The notes: a model not told the origin generated them from the sequence alone. A DNA stretch of 64,000 nucleotides from Buttiauxella agrestis (GCF_900446255.1 NZ_UIGI01000002.1:124001-188000), one strand, 5' to 3'. Counted from the first letter of the stretch, positions 54,013 to 62,943 are shown. Translations and numbers: made by a program.

Positions 54013-56439
54013 ATGTTTACCGATAACTCGGTAGTTGATATTTACGACCCTGTAATGCAACAGGCTAACTCCAGCTATTCCCGGAATATTATTTCTGGTG
54101 ATAAATGGGATTCCGTCTGGCATGCACTCGCGAATGATACTGACCTGAATTATACCGATAAACACGAACCCGTGAGTATGGCGACTCTGATCACCGAGGC
54201 CACGTCTGGTATTTATAAAGCGATTACGGATGGCTGGACGATGAGCGTTGGTTTTAGCTCTGGTAAGGACAGCACCGTGGTTCTCCATCTCTTCCTGATG
54301 GCGCTGGTCAGAGCGGTGCGCAATGGTACTAACGTCAGCCAGCACCACTTTATCCAGATGAGCAATACGCAGGTCGAGAACCCGGAAATCCATTACCTGG
54401 CGACTAACGTACTGGGACACCTACAGAGCTTCATTGATAAGCACAATCTGCCGGTGACTATTCTGGTCGCAACCCCCTCAATGACGCAGGGCTGGGTAGG
54501 CCGAATTCTGACCGGAAGAGGTTTGCCATCCTGGAGCAATTCCGGCTCCAGGCAGTGTACCTTTGACTTAAAAATCACACCCTTACGTAAAGCGAAAGCC
54601 CGATACATTAAAGGTCTCCCTGATGTTTGCCGCAAGAAAGTTTGCCTGATGCTTGGCTCCCGTGACGATGAAAGCTCATCCCGCGCCGCCAGCATCGCCA
54701 GAATGGGTGGGGATGCGACATCCGTAAGGCACACTGCTGAAGGAGGCGAACTTTATCCCATCAAATCCTGGACTACGCAGCAGGTCTGGTCATTCCTGAC
54801 GGAAAGTGGGTCGGCAAAAAACTTTCTGCTTCCGAGCTTCCAGGAGAACAATTTTGCCATTGCCACGCTTTATAAAGATGCAACGGGCGAGTGTGTCTGG
54901 AGTGCTAAAACATCATCAAAATCAAACGGATGCGGTTCCCGCTTTGGCTGCTTTAGCTGCCAGGCGGTCAGTGAAGACCGCTCCATGACGGCACTGATTG
55001 CCAACGATCCCGACCGCTATGGCTATCAGGAAGGTTTAAATCGGCTGCAACGGTATCTGACTAAAATTCGCTTTGACTGGAGCAAGCGTAACTACATTGG
55101 GCGCACGTTGTTTACCGGAGGGTACATCCGACTCCAGCCAGACGTATTTTCATCTGCGGTGACAGAGCGTCTTTTTCACGTCTGCTGCTCACTTGATTTC
55201 GCTGAAGCGAAACGGGCTGAGGCCGTGCGCGAAAAGTTACTTTCCGGGGCGATTGAAAACACACCTCACAACCGAAGAATGTCAAAACCCCAGTTCCGTA
55301 TTGTTGAGGAAACTAACGTCATCCACGTTGATTTCCTGTGGTCTATCCATTGCTTCAACCCTGAGCCGTTCCGCGCAGTCGCCATCTACAGAAAGGTCTG
55401 GGAAGAGGGCGTTCTTGATTTGCTTGATGATGAGCCTGAAATGGAGGCTGTTCCGCGCACCCCGTTGCCTAAAGCTGACTGGTTGCGAATCCCTGGGTCG
55501 ATTGCAACACGCAGCCATGACGGACTCAGTGATCCGCTGGCAGTGATGGCCTATTTTGATGGTGAGCATGATGCTCGGGCTGCAAGGGCGATTAACACCC
55601 CCTCTGGCAAGATGATGGTCGCTTCGTTTGCTGAAGAGGATGAGGTCATGGTCGATGAAGATGCGGCTTCGTTCATTATCTGGAATGAATATGATCAACT
55701 CCGCCAGCGTGTTGAGTCGGGTGAGTTTACTCCATGCAGCGCAGCGCAGTATTACCTGCGTTACGGCGTGGTAAGTCTGGCTAAAGGTAAAGGGAGCCTG
55801 TTCCATCGACTGGCACAGCGTGGGCAGCTCTATCAGCGAATGGGGCTGTCGGACACGATCCCCCTGCAAACGATGCTGGCAGACCCTCGTCATAAAATCA
55901 TGACCGATCACGATTATCGTTTACTGGCTGGACGCAAGATTCGCGGAGCGGTTAAGAAGCTACGTTTCTGGACATGTTTTGCGCTTCTTGTTGACCTTCA
56001 CATCGAGCACCAGACAGCAGTCGGAGAATGGATTATCCGCGCACTGCAACAGGAGGAGAATGTTCGGCAGGATTCTGCGGTTATTTCCGACAAGAACCAT
56101 ATGCTTGACGGTATCTTTTCAGTCTGCAACCTCCGACTTCAGTGGGTCGAAGACCATAACGGGCTGTCCCCGGCAACCCGGCAGTATTTTCGGTACATCC
56201 GACAGAAAACACTCGCCTATATCAGGGACTGTATCGCCGCAGGTAAAAAGGATGCTCTTTATGGTGTGATGTGGGAACTGCGGTTACTGGCTGGCAATAA
56301 GCGTCAGGCAACCAGCTCTGTTACGGGTTTTCAATGGCTGGATAACGAACTTCCGAAGCCGCAAGGTATTGCCAGCCGGATGCTGAAATCTTACCTCCGC
56401 GTGATCATCAAATGTCATGAAGAGGCGGACTCGCGATAA
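54013..56439 (+). CDS. DndC-like PP-loop ATPase (PAPS-reductase family), 808 aa
   Basis: The PP-loop signature 'SVGFSSGKDSTVVLHLFL' (about residues 78-95) marks the PAPS-reductase/DndC ATP-pyrophosphatase family. Four Cys (residues 294, 307, 313, 316; in 'NGCGSRFGCFSCQAV') match the iron-sulfur Cys set of DndC ('RxGCxxC'). The C-terminal ~400 residues are helical and unrecognised. DndC takes part in DNA phosphorothioation, but no dndA/B/D/E gene lies near, and at 808 aa it is longer than DndC. Possible roles are nucleic-acid sulfur modification or anti-restriction; unproven. Confidence 0.8.
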   Translation: MFTDNSVVDIYDPVMQQANSSYSRNIISGDKWDSVWHALANDTDLNYTDKHEPVSMATLITEATSGIYKAITDGWTMSVGFSSGKDSTVVLHLFLMALVRAVRNGTNVSQHHFIQMSNTQVENPEIHYLATNVLGHLQSFIDKHNLPVTILVATPSMTQGWVGRILTGRGLPSWSNSGSRQCTFDLKITPLRKAKARYIKGLPDVCRKKVCLMLGSRDDESSSRAASIARMGGDATSVRHTAEGGELYPIKSWTTQQVWSFLTESGSAKNFLLPSFQENNFAIATLYKDATGECVWSAKTSSKSNGCGSRFGCFSCQAVSEDRSMTALIANDPDRYGYQEGLNRLQRYLTKIRFDWSKRNYIGRTLFTGGYIRLQPDVFSSAVTERLFHVCCSLDFAEAKRAEAVREKLLSGAIENTPHNRRMSKPQFRIVEETNVIHVDFLWSIHCFNPEPFRAVAIYRKVWEEGVLDLLDDEPEMEAVPRTPLPKADWLRIPGSIATRSHDGLSDPLAVMAYFDGEHDARAARAINTPSGKMMVASFAEEDEVMVDEDAASFIIWNEYDQLRQRVESGEFTPCSAAQYYLRYGVVSLAKGKGSLFHRLAQRGQLYQRMGLSDTIPLQTMLADPRHKIMTDHDYRLLAGRKIRGAVKKLRFWTCFALLVDLHIEHQTAVGEWIIRALQQEENVRQDSAVISDKNHMLDGIFSVCNLRLQWVEDHNGLSPATRQYFRYIRQKTLAYIRDCIAAGKKDALYGVMWELRLLAGNKRQATSSVTGFQWLDNELPKPQGIASRMLKSYLRVIIKCHEEADSR

Positions 56440-56546
56440 CTCAAAATAACCACCAGCCAACCCCTCCGTATTTCGTATCTAACCGAAAGTTGAGGGGAGG
56501 AGCCCTGTGATTTAATAAAGGCCGATAAACACAACCGGAGTAGCAA

Positions 56547-56753
56547 ATGAAAAACAAATTACCCACGTTAGTCCAGAGTTTAATTTTTACGGCAATTTTA
56601 ATTGCTGGTCTGTACTTCTTCAGTGATTTCTTTGCAGATATGACAACCCCAGTCATCTTCGCATGGGTTGTTGGTTTCCTGGTCGTGACCGCAGCCTTTG
56701 GTCACCTCGTTGATAAACGTGCCCAGGCCCGGAAGTCTCCACCGGCTCACTGA
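56547..56753 (+). CDS. Small membrane protein, 68 aa
   Basis: Two hydrophobic segments ('LIFTAILIAGLYFFSDFF' and 'VIFAWVVGFLVVTAAFG') and a basic tail. CCGGAGTAGC precedes the ATG. Unknown function. Confidence 0.6.
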   Translation: MKNKLPTLVQSLIFTAILIAGLYFFSDFFADMTTPVIFAWVVGFLVVTAAFGHLVDKRAQARKSPPAH

Positions 56754-56824
56754 TAATCAACCCTGGCGGAACGGCTGATTCGTCAGGGCAACAAACGGGA
56801 TGAAACAGATTGATGGGGAACGTA

Positions 56825-57013
56825 ATGAACACAATAACCATTTTTAATACTCGCTTCTCCAACCGTGCAGAGGCTGAGGATGCAGGCGAACTTTATTCAG
56901 TCGATGTTGAGTCTAACGTATCAGTTAATGATGTCTGCACCATCAGCGATGCTGTAGTCAATGTGCTAAAGGCAAACAATGGCGTGAAATGCCAGTTTGT
57001 TAATCCGCAATAA
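56825..57013 (+). CDS. Small protein, 62 aa, paralogue of the next gene
   Basis: ATG 56825 follows GGGGAACG. The segment 'LYSVDVESNVSVNDVCTISD' aligns with 'YHEIRVEADMTANDIQLLVD' of the next gene. Function unknown. Confidence 0.6.
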   Translation: MNTITIFNTRFSNRAEAEDAGELYSVDVESNVSVNDVCTISDAVVNVLKANNGVKCQFVNPQ

Positions 57014-57136
57014 ACTATCGCTGGGTCAAACAGCCGACTCTGGCTGTGATGCTCCCGTATAACGCAAACGGGAAAGGAATTAACGCTAATTAACGCAACA
57101 CCGGAATATCCCGGCTATCTAACTAAGGACTAAAGA

Positions 57137-57343
57137 ATGTGTAGAGAACGTGATGAAGAAATGAAAGCTCTGGGTCTGTACGATGCTCAACGTTTCAAAG
57201 ATATTGAAAGTGCCAAAGCTGCGGGTGAGTACCACGAGATCCGTGTTGAAGCTGACATGACCGCCAATGATATTCAGCTTCTGGTTGATACCACCGCTAA
57301 AGTTCTGGGTCATACCTTTGGCGTGACTGTCGTTGGGATGTGA
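57137..57343 (+). CDS. Small protein, 68 aa, paralogue of the previous gene
   Basis: Charged N-terminus, then the strand-helix unit shared with the 62-aa protein. Followed by a long hairpin (57355-57386). Unknown function. Confidence 0.6.
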   Translation: MCRERDEEMKALGLYDAQRFKDIESAKAAGEYHEIRVEADMTANDIQLLVDTTAKVLGHTFGVTVVGM

Positions 57344-57354
57344 CCGCTCAGGCT

Positions 57355-57386
57355 CTTCCGCTACAGCTTCAGTGGTGTAGCGGAAG
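57355..57386 (+). terminator. 11-bp hairpin
   Basis: CTTCCGCTACA (57355-57365) pairs perfectly with TGTAGCGGAAG (57376-57386), followed by AAAATTT. Confidence 0.65.
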
Positions 57387-57453
57387 AAAATTTGCATGAA
57401 TGCACCAGGGGGCAGAGATTAAAGCACTCCCTATCTTTAAGGAAATTCAGACC

Positions 57454-57699
57454 ATGACGGCAGTTATAATTTCTGAATTAGAAAATGGCTCATTCAAAGC
57501 AGAGGATGGCACGTATCTCTATTCCTACATGCCTGGCGAGTCCGTGGTCTGGCGCTGGCGAGGCAGTTACAGCAAGACTGATGGTAGTCTTCACCACAAA
57601 GAAAGGGGTTGGGATTCATTATCAGAAGACGAATACCGTCAGATTGTCTCCCAATGGGATGCATTAACCGTAGATCCGCGAATCGAACTACGAGGGTGA
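57454..57699 (+). CDS. Small protein, 81 aa
   Basis: ATG 57454 follows AAGGAAATTC. Trp-rich ('SVVWRWRGSYSK'). Ended by a terminator at 57728. Unknown function. Confidence 0.6.
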   Translation: MTAVIISELENGSFKAEDGTYLYSYMPGESVVWRWRGSYSKTDGSLHHKERGWDSLSEDEYRQIVSQWDALTVDPRIELRG

Positions 57700-57727
57700 C
57701 AACGCAGGGATCACGCTCCCGTCAATA

Positions 57728-57760
57728 AAGGCAGAGTTTAAAATCTCTGCCTTATTTTTT
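57728..57760 (+). terminator. Intrinsic terminator
   Basis: AAGGCAGAG (57728-57736) pairs with CTCTGCCTT (57745-57753), followed by ATTTTTT. Confidence 0.85.
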
Positions 57761-57767
57761 AACGAAG

Positions 57768-57780
57768 AAAAGTAACTTTT
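57768..57780. repeat. Dispersed palindrome, perfect copy
   Basis: AAAAGTAACTTTT, just after a terminator and 92 bp before the next shared-family promoter. Confidence 0.75.
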
Positions 57781-57871
57781 TATATTACCGTAGAAATCTA
57801 ATTCCTGCCCCGTACGCAGGTTTGGTCATGACTGAGCCACAAATTAAAATATCCAAAGAAATATCCACTGA

Positions 57872-57904
57872 CCCTATTAGCATTTTTGCGAGATGAGTTA
57901 GCAT
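57872..57904 (+). promoter_or_regulatory. Shared-family promoter
   Basis: CCCTATTAGC with -35 ATTAGC (57876-57881), 17-bp spacer beginning ATTTTT, -10 TAGCAT (57899-57904). Confidence 0.65.
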
Positions 57905-57935
57905 CTTTTTATCAAACCCAGAGATGGAATAACTC

Positions 57936-58289
57936 ATGTCTACTATTGCTGATCTTCAACAATACTCACAATTGCCTGACTCTATTAAGGTGATTGCCCG
58001 GAAAAATTGCCTGAGTACGGAAAACGCGTATTTCCGGCTGGCCTGTCAGTCACTTAAACAAAAGTCCTCATCCAATATTCATCAGGTTGTGAATGACCCC
58101 TTTCACATTACCAAACTGGTATCCCGGCTTGCCTGGCTGAAGCGTCTGACCACTGACGTCCCGTATTTTGAGAAATGCATTGAAGAAAACCTGTGCATGT
58201 TCTCACCCTCCGGTGATTTGTACCTGTTTACACAAAAATGCTTCGCCAGTGATTTATTCCATCAGCCTGTAGAAGGCGCTGTCCAGTAA
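57936..58289 (+). CDS. Hypothetical protein, 117 aa
   Basis: Helical, mildly basic, not recognised. First gene after the shared-family promoter; TGGAATAACTC precedes the ATG. Confidence 0.6.
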   Translation: MSTIADLQQYSQLPDSIKVIARKNCLSTENAYFRLACQSLKQKSSSNIHQVVNDPFHITKLVSRLAWLKRLTTDVPYFEKCIEENLCMFSPSGDLYLFTQKCFASDLFHQPVEGAVQ

Positions 58290-58408
58290 TGGAAAGAGAT
58301 CGGGCAGGGAGTCGGTCTGGATCGCCCCTCAAAATCGTCTCTTAACGGAAAAGACGCGGCTGGCCTGTGTTGTACCATTGAATTTCTAAACCTGATAACG
58401 GAGAAAGT

Positions 58409-58948
58409 ATGAGCCATCCTGAGGCAATTCCAAATGATGTCACCCCATTCCACATGACGGAAGAGCAGCAGTGCCAGGCCATCAGGGACCGAATCCATAT
58501 GGTCGTGAATGGCTACCGTAATACCGTTCCACCAACACATATCACCAGAAAGAAATACCGTATCCGTTTTCTTCCTGTATCGCTGATCGCCGCTTGTCTT
58601 GCCGTGGGCTTCTCGGAGCGGGAAATTATTAACGTCCATCTGTACTTTCTTATCGCTGTACCTGTCCTGGGTTATTACGTTTTCAAACAGGTGCAATCCG
58701 GGGATGGATTCATTCATGTGACACCCGGTGAAAAATTCTGGCGTAACGACATCATTTCGGACGCTGATATCCTGCTCCTGAGTGAGAACGTGCATATTCG
58801 GGACTGGCTCAACAGGACGCTAAATGAAACCCATCGTTTGACGTACACCCTGCTGGCAGAGAAAGGGTATCGAATCGAATGGCTGGTCAGAGACGAGCGT
58901 ATTATTTATGAAAAAAAACGTATCCGGCAGGTTATCAATAATGCATAA
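58409..58948 (+). CDS. Membrane protein, 179 aa, tandem paralogue of the next gene
   Basis: Two hydrophobic segments near residues 55-95. Shares with the next gene 'Y R x x V P x T H', 'W x x D x I S D A D' and 'I x x W L x x x L', so a tandem duplication. ACGGAGAAAGT precedes the ATG. Unknown function. Confidence 0.65.
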   Translation: MSHPEAIPNDVTPFHMTEEQQCQAIRDRIHMVVNGYRNTVPPTHITRKKYRIRFLPVSLIAACLAVGFSEREIINVHLYFLIAVPVLGYYVFKQVQSGDGFIHVTPGEKFWRNDIISDADILLLSENVHIRDWLNRTLNETHRLTYTLLAEKGYRIEWLVRDERIIYEKKRIRQVINNA

Positions 58949-58996
58949 CCCTGGCCGAGCTTCATTATTGAGTGAAATTATGACACCTGTTAAGGG

Positions 58997-59512
58997 ATGA
59001 ATATGCAACACGAAAAACCGACAGCTACTGAAGTTGAAACCACTCTTGCAATGATCACCAATACGGTCGACAGCTATCGCAGCAAAGTTCCTGCCACTCA
59101 CTTCGAAAAGGGGTGGTATCAATGGGATCTGACTACCCAGATTATCTTTTATGTGTTTGTAATCGTATGCTTTTTTGGCAATGACATGGGTGATGCTGTC
59201 GTTGGCGGGGTCCTGGCTTCGCTCATCGTGTACGCCATTTACGGTCAGTTCCGGGGCGGGACCAAACTAAGGATTGTGACCTGGAGACCAGGCTATGCGT
59301 TTTGGGTGGGCGATAATATTTCTGATGCTGATCTGGTTTATTTAGGCCAGAACCGATTTATCAAAGAGTGGTTAATCAACCGCTTAAAAAATTCAACCGT
59401 ACCGACTTATACGCAACTTAATAACGCGACTGACTCCATCACCAATATCATCAGCGGGCACCGCAAGAGTGCTGAGCTCAAACGGATTCAACGTGTGATA
59501 AGTTCGAACTGA
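58997..59512 (+). CDS. Membrane protein, 171 aa, tandem paralogue of the previous gene
   Basis: Two hydrophobic segments ('IIFYVFVIVCFFG', 'VVGGVLASLIVYAIYG') in the same place as its neighbour, then a shared soluble C-terminus. Followed by a 10-bp hairpin. Unknown function. Confidence 0.65.
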   Translation: MNMQHEKPTATEVETTLAMITNTVDSYRSKVPATHFEKGWYQWDLTTQIIFYVFVIVCFFGNDMGDAVVGGVLASLIVYAIYGQFRGGTKLRIVTWRPGYAFWVGDNISDADLVYLGQNRFIKEWLINRLKNSTVPTYTQLNNATDSITNIISGHRKSAELKRIQRVISSN

Positions 59513-59524
59513 CAGGCCCTCTTG

Positions 59525-59561
59525 CCGGAGAGAGGGGAAGCTTTGACGTATCTCTCTCCGG
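59525..59561 (+). terminator. 10-bp hairpin after the membrane paralogues
   Basis: CCGGAGAGAG (59525-59534) pairs with CTCTCTCCGG (59552-59561). No T-run. Confidence 0.6.
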
Positions 59562-59742
59562 GCAGGCTTCAGCTTCATGGTGAGTGAAGCGGTTTCGTGT
59601 ACCTGTGATCACTCCAGGAAAACTCATTCAGAATGCATTCGGGAAGAAAATATTCGGTCAGATTATATGTGGTTATTAATATAAATAAAGCCTGAGTCCG
59701 GAGTTATATTTATCAAAAGAAATCTATAAATAATTTCCAATA

Positions 59743-59775
59743 CCCTATTAGCTATTTTCGAACACCTGGTATGAT
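59743..59775 (+). promoter_or_regulatory. Shared-family promoter
   Basis: CCCTATTAGC with -35 ATTAGC (59747-59752), 17-bp spacer beginning TATTTT, -10 TATGAT (59770-59775). Confidence 0.7.
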
Positions 59776-59806
59776 TTACTTATATTGAACAGCCGGGGTA
59801 GAGAAA

Positions 59807-60532
59807 ATGAATTTAACAAAACAAAACTTTCAAAAAATGGTGTCTGATTTAATTGATGCTGGTGCATATTGCATTAGTCTCGACTCACCCCCTGGCCTTT
59901 GCGTTCTTGAATTGACCTGGTTTGATATCAACGGAAATTATAAGAGCTGTCTTGTTTGCAAGTCTTCTACTAATGAGGGCCGTAGTGGTCAAAGTATTCG
60001 TTACGGACGCTGGTTAGATGAGTCGAAGCTATTGAAAGCTGATCTGATTCTGCCAACCGTGGAAATGTCCGCAACGGACATGCTTGAGCTGTGCAAACTG
60101 GTGCTCACCAACGTGTCCCGGTCCTGTGAAAATATTTATAAAGCGCCATCGCAGAGCGACAGGGCAATTATTATGAAAGGCACGATGAAGCGTTTGGGTG
60201 ACTATGAGTACACACGGGAAACCGCAAAGTGGCTAGCCCGCATTTTACCACTGGATGGCTGTTACCCAATTTCAAGTTTTAAAGAGAGTGCAAGCATTGC
60301 CATTGCTGATATCAACCGTTTATTAGCCCCATCTGACCTCAACAAGGTGCGTGAAGACAAGCTGGCAGAAGCGCGCAAATTATCGCAAGAACTGAGCCAC
60401 CTTATTGGAAGCCTTGTCGATACCTACAGTGATGTGTCTCATTGTGGCTCCAGCCATGCCAAAAATACGTTTCTGGGGTTGGTTGAACGTTCGAACAACC
60501 TCTCCAAAGGCATCATGAAAGCACGTTTGTAG
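59807..60532 (+). CDS. Hypothetical protein, 241 aa
   Basis: Not recognised. Mixed alpha/beta N-terminal half with several Cys, helical C-terminal half. First gene of its promoter. Confidence 0.6.
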   Translation: MNLTKQNFQKMVSDLIDAGAYCISLDSPPGLCVLELTWFDINGNYKSCLVCKSSTNEGRSGQSIRYGRWLDESKLLKADLILPTVEMSATDMLELCKLVLTNVSRSCENIYKAPSQSDRAIIMKGTMKRLGDYEYTRETAKWLARILPLDGCYPISSFKESASIAIADINRLLAPSDLNKVREDKLAEARKLSQELSHLIGSLVDTYSDVSHCGSSHAKNTFLGLVERSNNLSKGIMKARL

Positions 60533-60589
60533 AAGGCTGATAGGTCGGGGGGAAACCCCGGCTTAATGGCCTGTCCTGCGCCCCGGACG

Positions 60590-60602
60590 TAAAGTTACTT
60601 TT
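60590..60602. repeat. Dispersed palindrome, one-mismatch copy
   Basis: TAAAGTTACTTTT, 64 bp upstream of the next gene. Confidence 0.6.
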
Positions 60603-60665
60603 TGGAATAACAGCAGGATTTATAACTTTCAGTACGTTAACGAATTAAATAAACAGGAAGATGAT

Positions 60666-60995
60666 ATGAAACTAGAGTCAACTATTCAGGGGTTAGAAAT
60701 TATGGAGTCCTGGCTTGAGGACAACATAAATTGTGGTACGGATATTATTTTCGACAATGACGAAGATAATACCGATTCTGAAAAAGCCCTTCCTTCCATT
60801 CAGAACGCCCTGGCTGTTCTGAATGCGCTGGACAAAGTAAACCTCAATAATTGCCTGCATTGTGCGCAACTCATTCAGGAATCGACGGCTCGTGGTGAAG
60901 TGGCTGATCCCGGCATGACCGCGCAACTGGTCGCGTCTTTGCTGGCGATTAACGGAGTGAAGACATCCCAGAGTGAGGAGTTGACTCATGGTTAG
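60666..60995 (+). CDS. Hypothetical acidic protein, 109 aa
   Basis: Acidic stretch 'IIFDNDEDNTDSEKALPSIQ'. AGGAAGATGAT precedes the ATG. Overlaps the next gene by 8 bases. Unknown function. Confidence 0.6.
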   Translation: MKLESTIQGLEIMESWLEDNINCGTDIIFDNDEDNTDSEKALPSIQNALAVLNALDKVNLNNCLHCAQLIQESTARGEVADPGMTAQLVASLLAINGVKTSQSEELTHG

Positions 60996-61662
60996 CGAAC
61001 ACGACAGCTTGATCACCAATGCGATGCTCAGTTCACTTGAGGGATACGCAAGCCTTATCCTCGACTCGGTTGAATTTGAGCTCAAACGTGAATTGACGCA
61101 GGAAGAGGCCCAGGTCGTTTACCTGAAGGTTAAGCATGCTGTTGAATTAGCATCAACCGTTCCAGCAAACGGCGTTGACAATACGCTTCGTGAGGCAGTT
61201 CGACAGGCCCCCACCACGAAGCTGGAAGGGTTACCTCCTGAATGGGCCGCTTACTTAAGAACAGTAACGCCGTTGCAGGTGGCATATCTGATTGCTGATC
61301 GAGACCAGTTGATGATTAAGGTGGAAGAACTGGAAGAGAACCAGCAGAAAATCGAATCCAAATCAGCATTTTCTGACGAGAAGCTTAAGGAGATTGAGCG
61401 GCACCGCGACAACTCACTGCTGGGGCATTTACCCGCTGACCTGGCGAGAGAATTACGCCAGACCCGAAGTCGACTGGGTAATTATTACAGCCTGCTTAAA
61501 CGTGCCGATGAATCAGAAGCACGGGTCAGGCAACTCGAGTTACCCGTGAAACTTCCGGCAGGTTGTGAAATTAATGGCTTCACGATGCTCATTGAAGCTG
61601 AAGTTGTAGCCAGACTACAGGAATCAGGCATTCAGACTGTAATTTACAAAGGTGTCAAATAA
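60988..61662 (+). CDS. Coiled-coil protein, 224 aa
   Basis: A long heptad-rich segment (about residues 105-145, 'VEELEENQQKIESKSAFSDE') lies between helical domains. The pattern loosely recalls phage Ea-type accessory proteins. Translationally coupled to the previous gene. Confidence 0.55.
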   Translation: MVSEHDSLITNAMLSSLEGYASLILDSVEFELKRELTQEEAQVVYLKVKHAVELASTVPANGVDNTLREAVRQAPTTKLEGLPPEWAAYLRTVTPLQVAYLIADRDQLMIKVEELEENQQKIESKSAFSDEKLKEIERHRDNSLLGHLPADLARELRQTRSRLGNYYSLLKRADESEARVRQLELPVKLPAGCEINGFTMLIEAEVVARLQESGIQTVIYKGVK

Positions 61663-61701
61663 TTGATTTGCCAGGATATAACCAATGAGGGTGGCTAAAT
61701 A

Positions 61702-62076
61702 ATGTCTGTAAATTTAAAGAAAGGGCTGGCGTATCTTTCGCTTAACGCAGTATCCCTGGTAGCGATTCTGACGATTTGGGCAGTCTTAATGAATAATTCG
61801 ATTATCAGATCAGAATGGTTTTACTGGCGAGCGGGACTTCTGGTTGTAATCGGACAGATGATTTTATTTTCCCTTTTTATTAAGGAGTTCAATAAACCTT
61901 TGTTTGGTGCTGCTCTGGCGTTCGCACCCATTGTTTTGTGGATTATCTATTTCGGATTCAAGAGCTATTTATATTGGCATATGGACGCAGATGCCGTTAG
62001 CAACTTACATATGCCTTTTATCGGCGGTATTGGAGAATCTGTGGTTGTCGGGCTATTCATTATTTCGGATGAGTAA
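61702..62076 (+). CDS. Four-helix membrane protein, 124 aa
   Basis: Four hydrophobic segments cover most of the protein, so it is an inner-membrane protein. GAGGGTGGC precedes the ATG. Unknown function. Confidence 0.6.
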   Translation: MSVNLKKGLAYLSLNAVSLVAILTIWAVLMNNSIIRSEWFYWRAGLLVVIGQMILFSLFIKEFNKPLFGAALAFAPIVLWIIYFGFKSYLYWHMDADAVSNLHMPFIGGIGESVVVGLFIISDE

Positions 62077-62100
62077 CAGAAATAAGGGGCAGGGCATTTT

Positions 62101-62391
62101 ATGGATACCGATGAGCTTAAACAGCGGATAGCTGCTGGCGATTCAGCCTATATGTTGCTGGATGACGCGATGCCGAGAGCTGAAAGTCGTTTTAATCGTG
62201 CGGCTGATAACCTGGCGAAATTGCTTAAGGAGATTCGTGAGCATTTCCCTGATGCGCGATTTTATACCTCGGGAGGTGATGGGTTTTGTCTTGTGCTTGG
62301 GGATACACATTCCGGTGAGGCTGAAATCCCTAACCATGAACTCGCCGCGTTGCAGTCATCCACGCTGAAGGTTATGGGGGGCGACTGGTAA
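62101..62391 (+). CDS. Hypothetical protein, 96 aa
   Basis: Helical N-terminus, then a Gly-rich strand region. Lies 24 bp after the membrane protein gene, probably one operon. Unknown function. Confidence 0.55.
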   Translation: MDTDELKQRIAAGDSAYMLLDDAMPRAESRFNRAADNLAKLLKEIREHFPDARFYTSGGDGFCLVLGDTHSGEAEIPNHELAALQSSTLKVMGGDW

Positions 62392-62431
62392 GGCACCGAT
62401 TCCGCAAACACTGAAAAGAGGAGGAGTGGCG

Positions 62432-62674
62432 TTGAAATTAACGCGGACTCAGAAGGAACTTCTTAGACGGCTGGAGGCCGGAGAGAAGATAGAACGGGGG
62501 GCTCACGACCAGTTCCGCTGGAATGCTGACGGTAAGACGTGTTCCCGGACGGCGAGGAGACTGCATTCAGCCAGGTTGATTAGGTGCATTTTCACCACGA
62601 CAGGTATGAGTGATGTGCAACTTACTGAGGCGGGAATCCGGGTGCTGGAAGCAGACGGAAGAAAAATATCTTAA
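62432..62674 (+). CDS. Small winged-helix-like protein, about 80 aa, paralogue of the 63.3-kb gene
   Basis: Begins at TTG 62432, with GGAGG 7 bp upstream; the GTG at 62426 would leave no room for the binding site. The pattern 'LTxxQxxxLRRLxxG ... LIRC ... VQLTEAGxxVLE' is shared with the protein at 63308. This looks like a small DNA-binding fold. Confidence 0.55.
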   Translation: MKLTRTQKELLRRLEAGEKIERGAHDQFRWNADGKTCSRTARRLHSARLIRCIFTTTGMSDVQLTEAGIRVLEADGRKIS

Positions 62675-62730
62675 CCTGGGGTTGCAGGTATTGGTCGTGA
62701 CGGTAGTGAGCTGGAAGAAAAGGAAAGCAT

Positions 62731-62943
62731 ATGGCGAGACTTAGCTTTGAGAAAAGGGCGTTGTTACTCAGGACTGTGGAAGCATTTTCAGTAATGTACG
62801 GCGACTGGGAAACATTATCAGCCGAAGAAACACAGGAACGAATAGGGGGTGGCGACATCATGGTTGCAGGTTTAGCTCACGTAACAGGATTTAAAGAAGA
62901 AGAAATTATTAGTGCAGCAGTGCGCCAGGCGAAGAAGCGGTAA
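62731..62943 (+). CDS. Small helical protein, 70 aa
   Basis: Helical throughout with a basic end ('VRQAKKR'). AAGGAAAGC precedes the ATG. Unknown function. Confidence 0.55.
   Translation: MARLSFEKRALLLRTVEAFSVMYGDWETLSAEETQERIGGGDIMVAGLAHVTGFKEEEIISAAVRQAKKR

Noticed and set aside
53959-54420. Minus-strand frame opposite the start of the DndC-like gene (153 aa)
   Set aside because: Shadow of the supported plus-strand gene.
55282-55911. Long minus-strand open frame opposite the DndC-like gene (209 aa)
   Set aside because: Shadow frame of a protein with clear PP-loop and Cys motifs.
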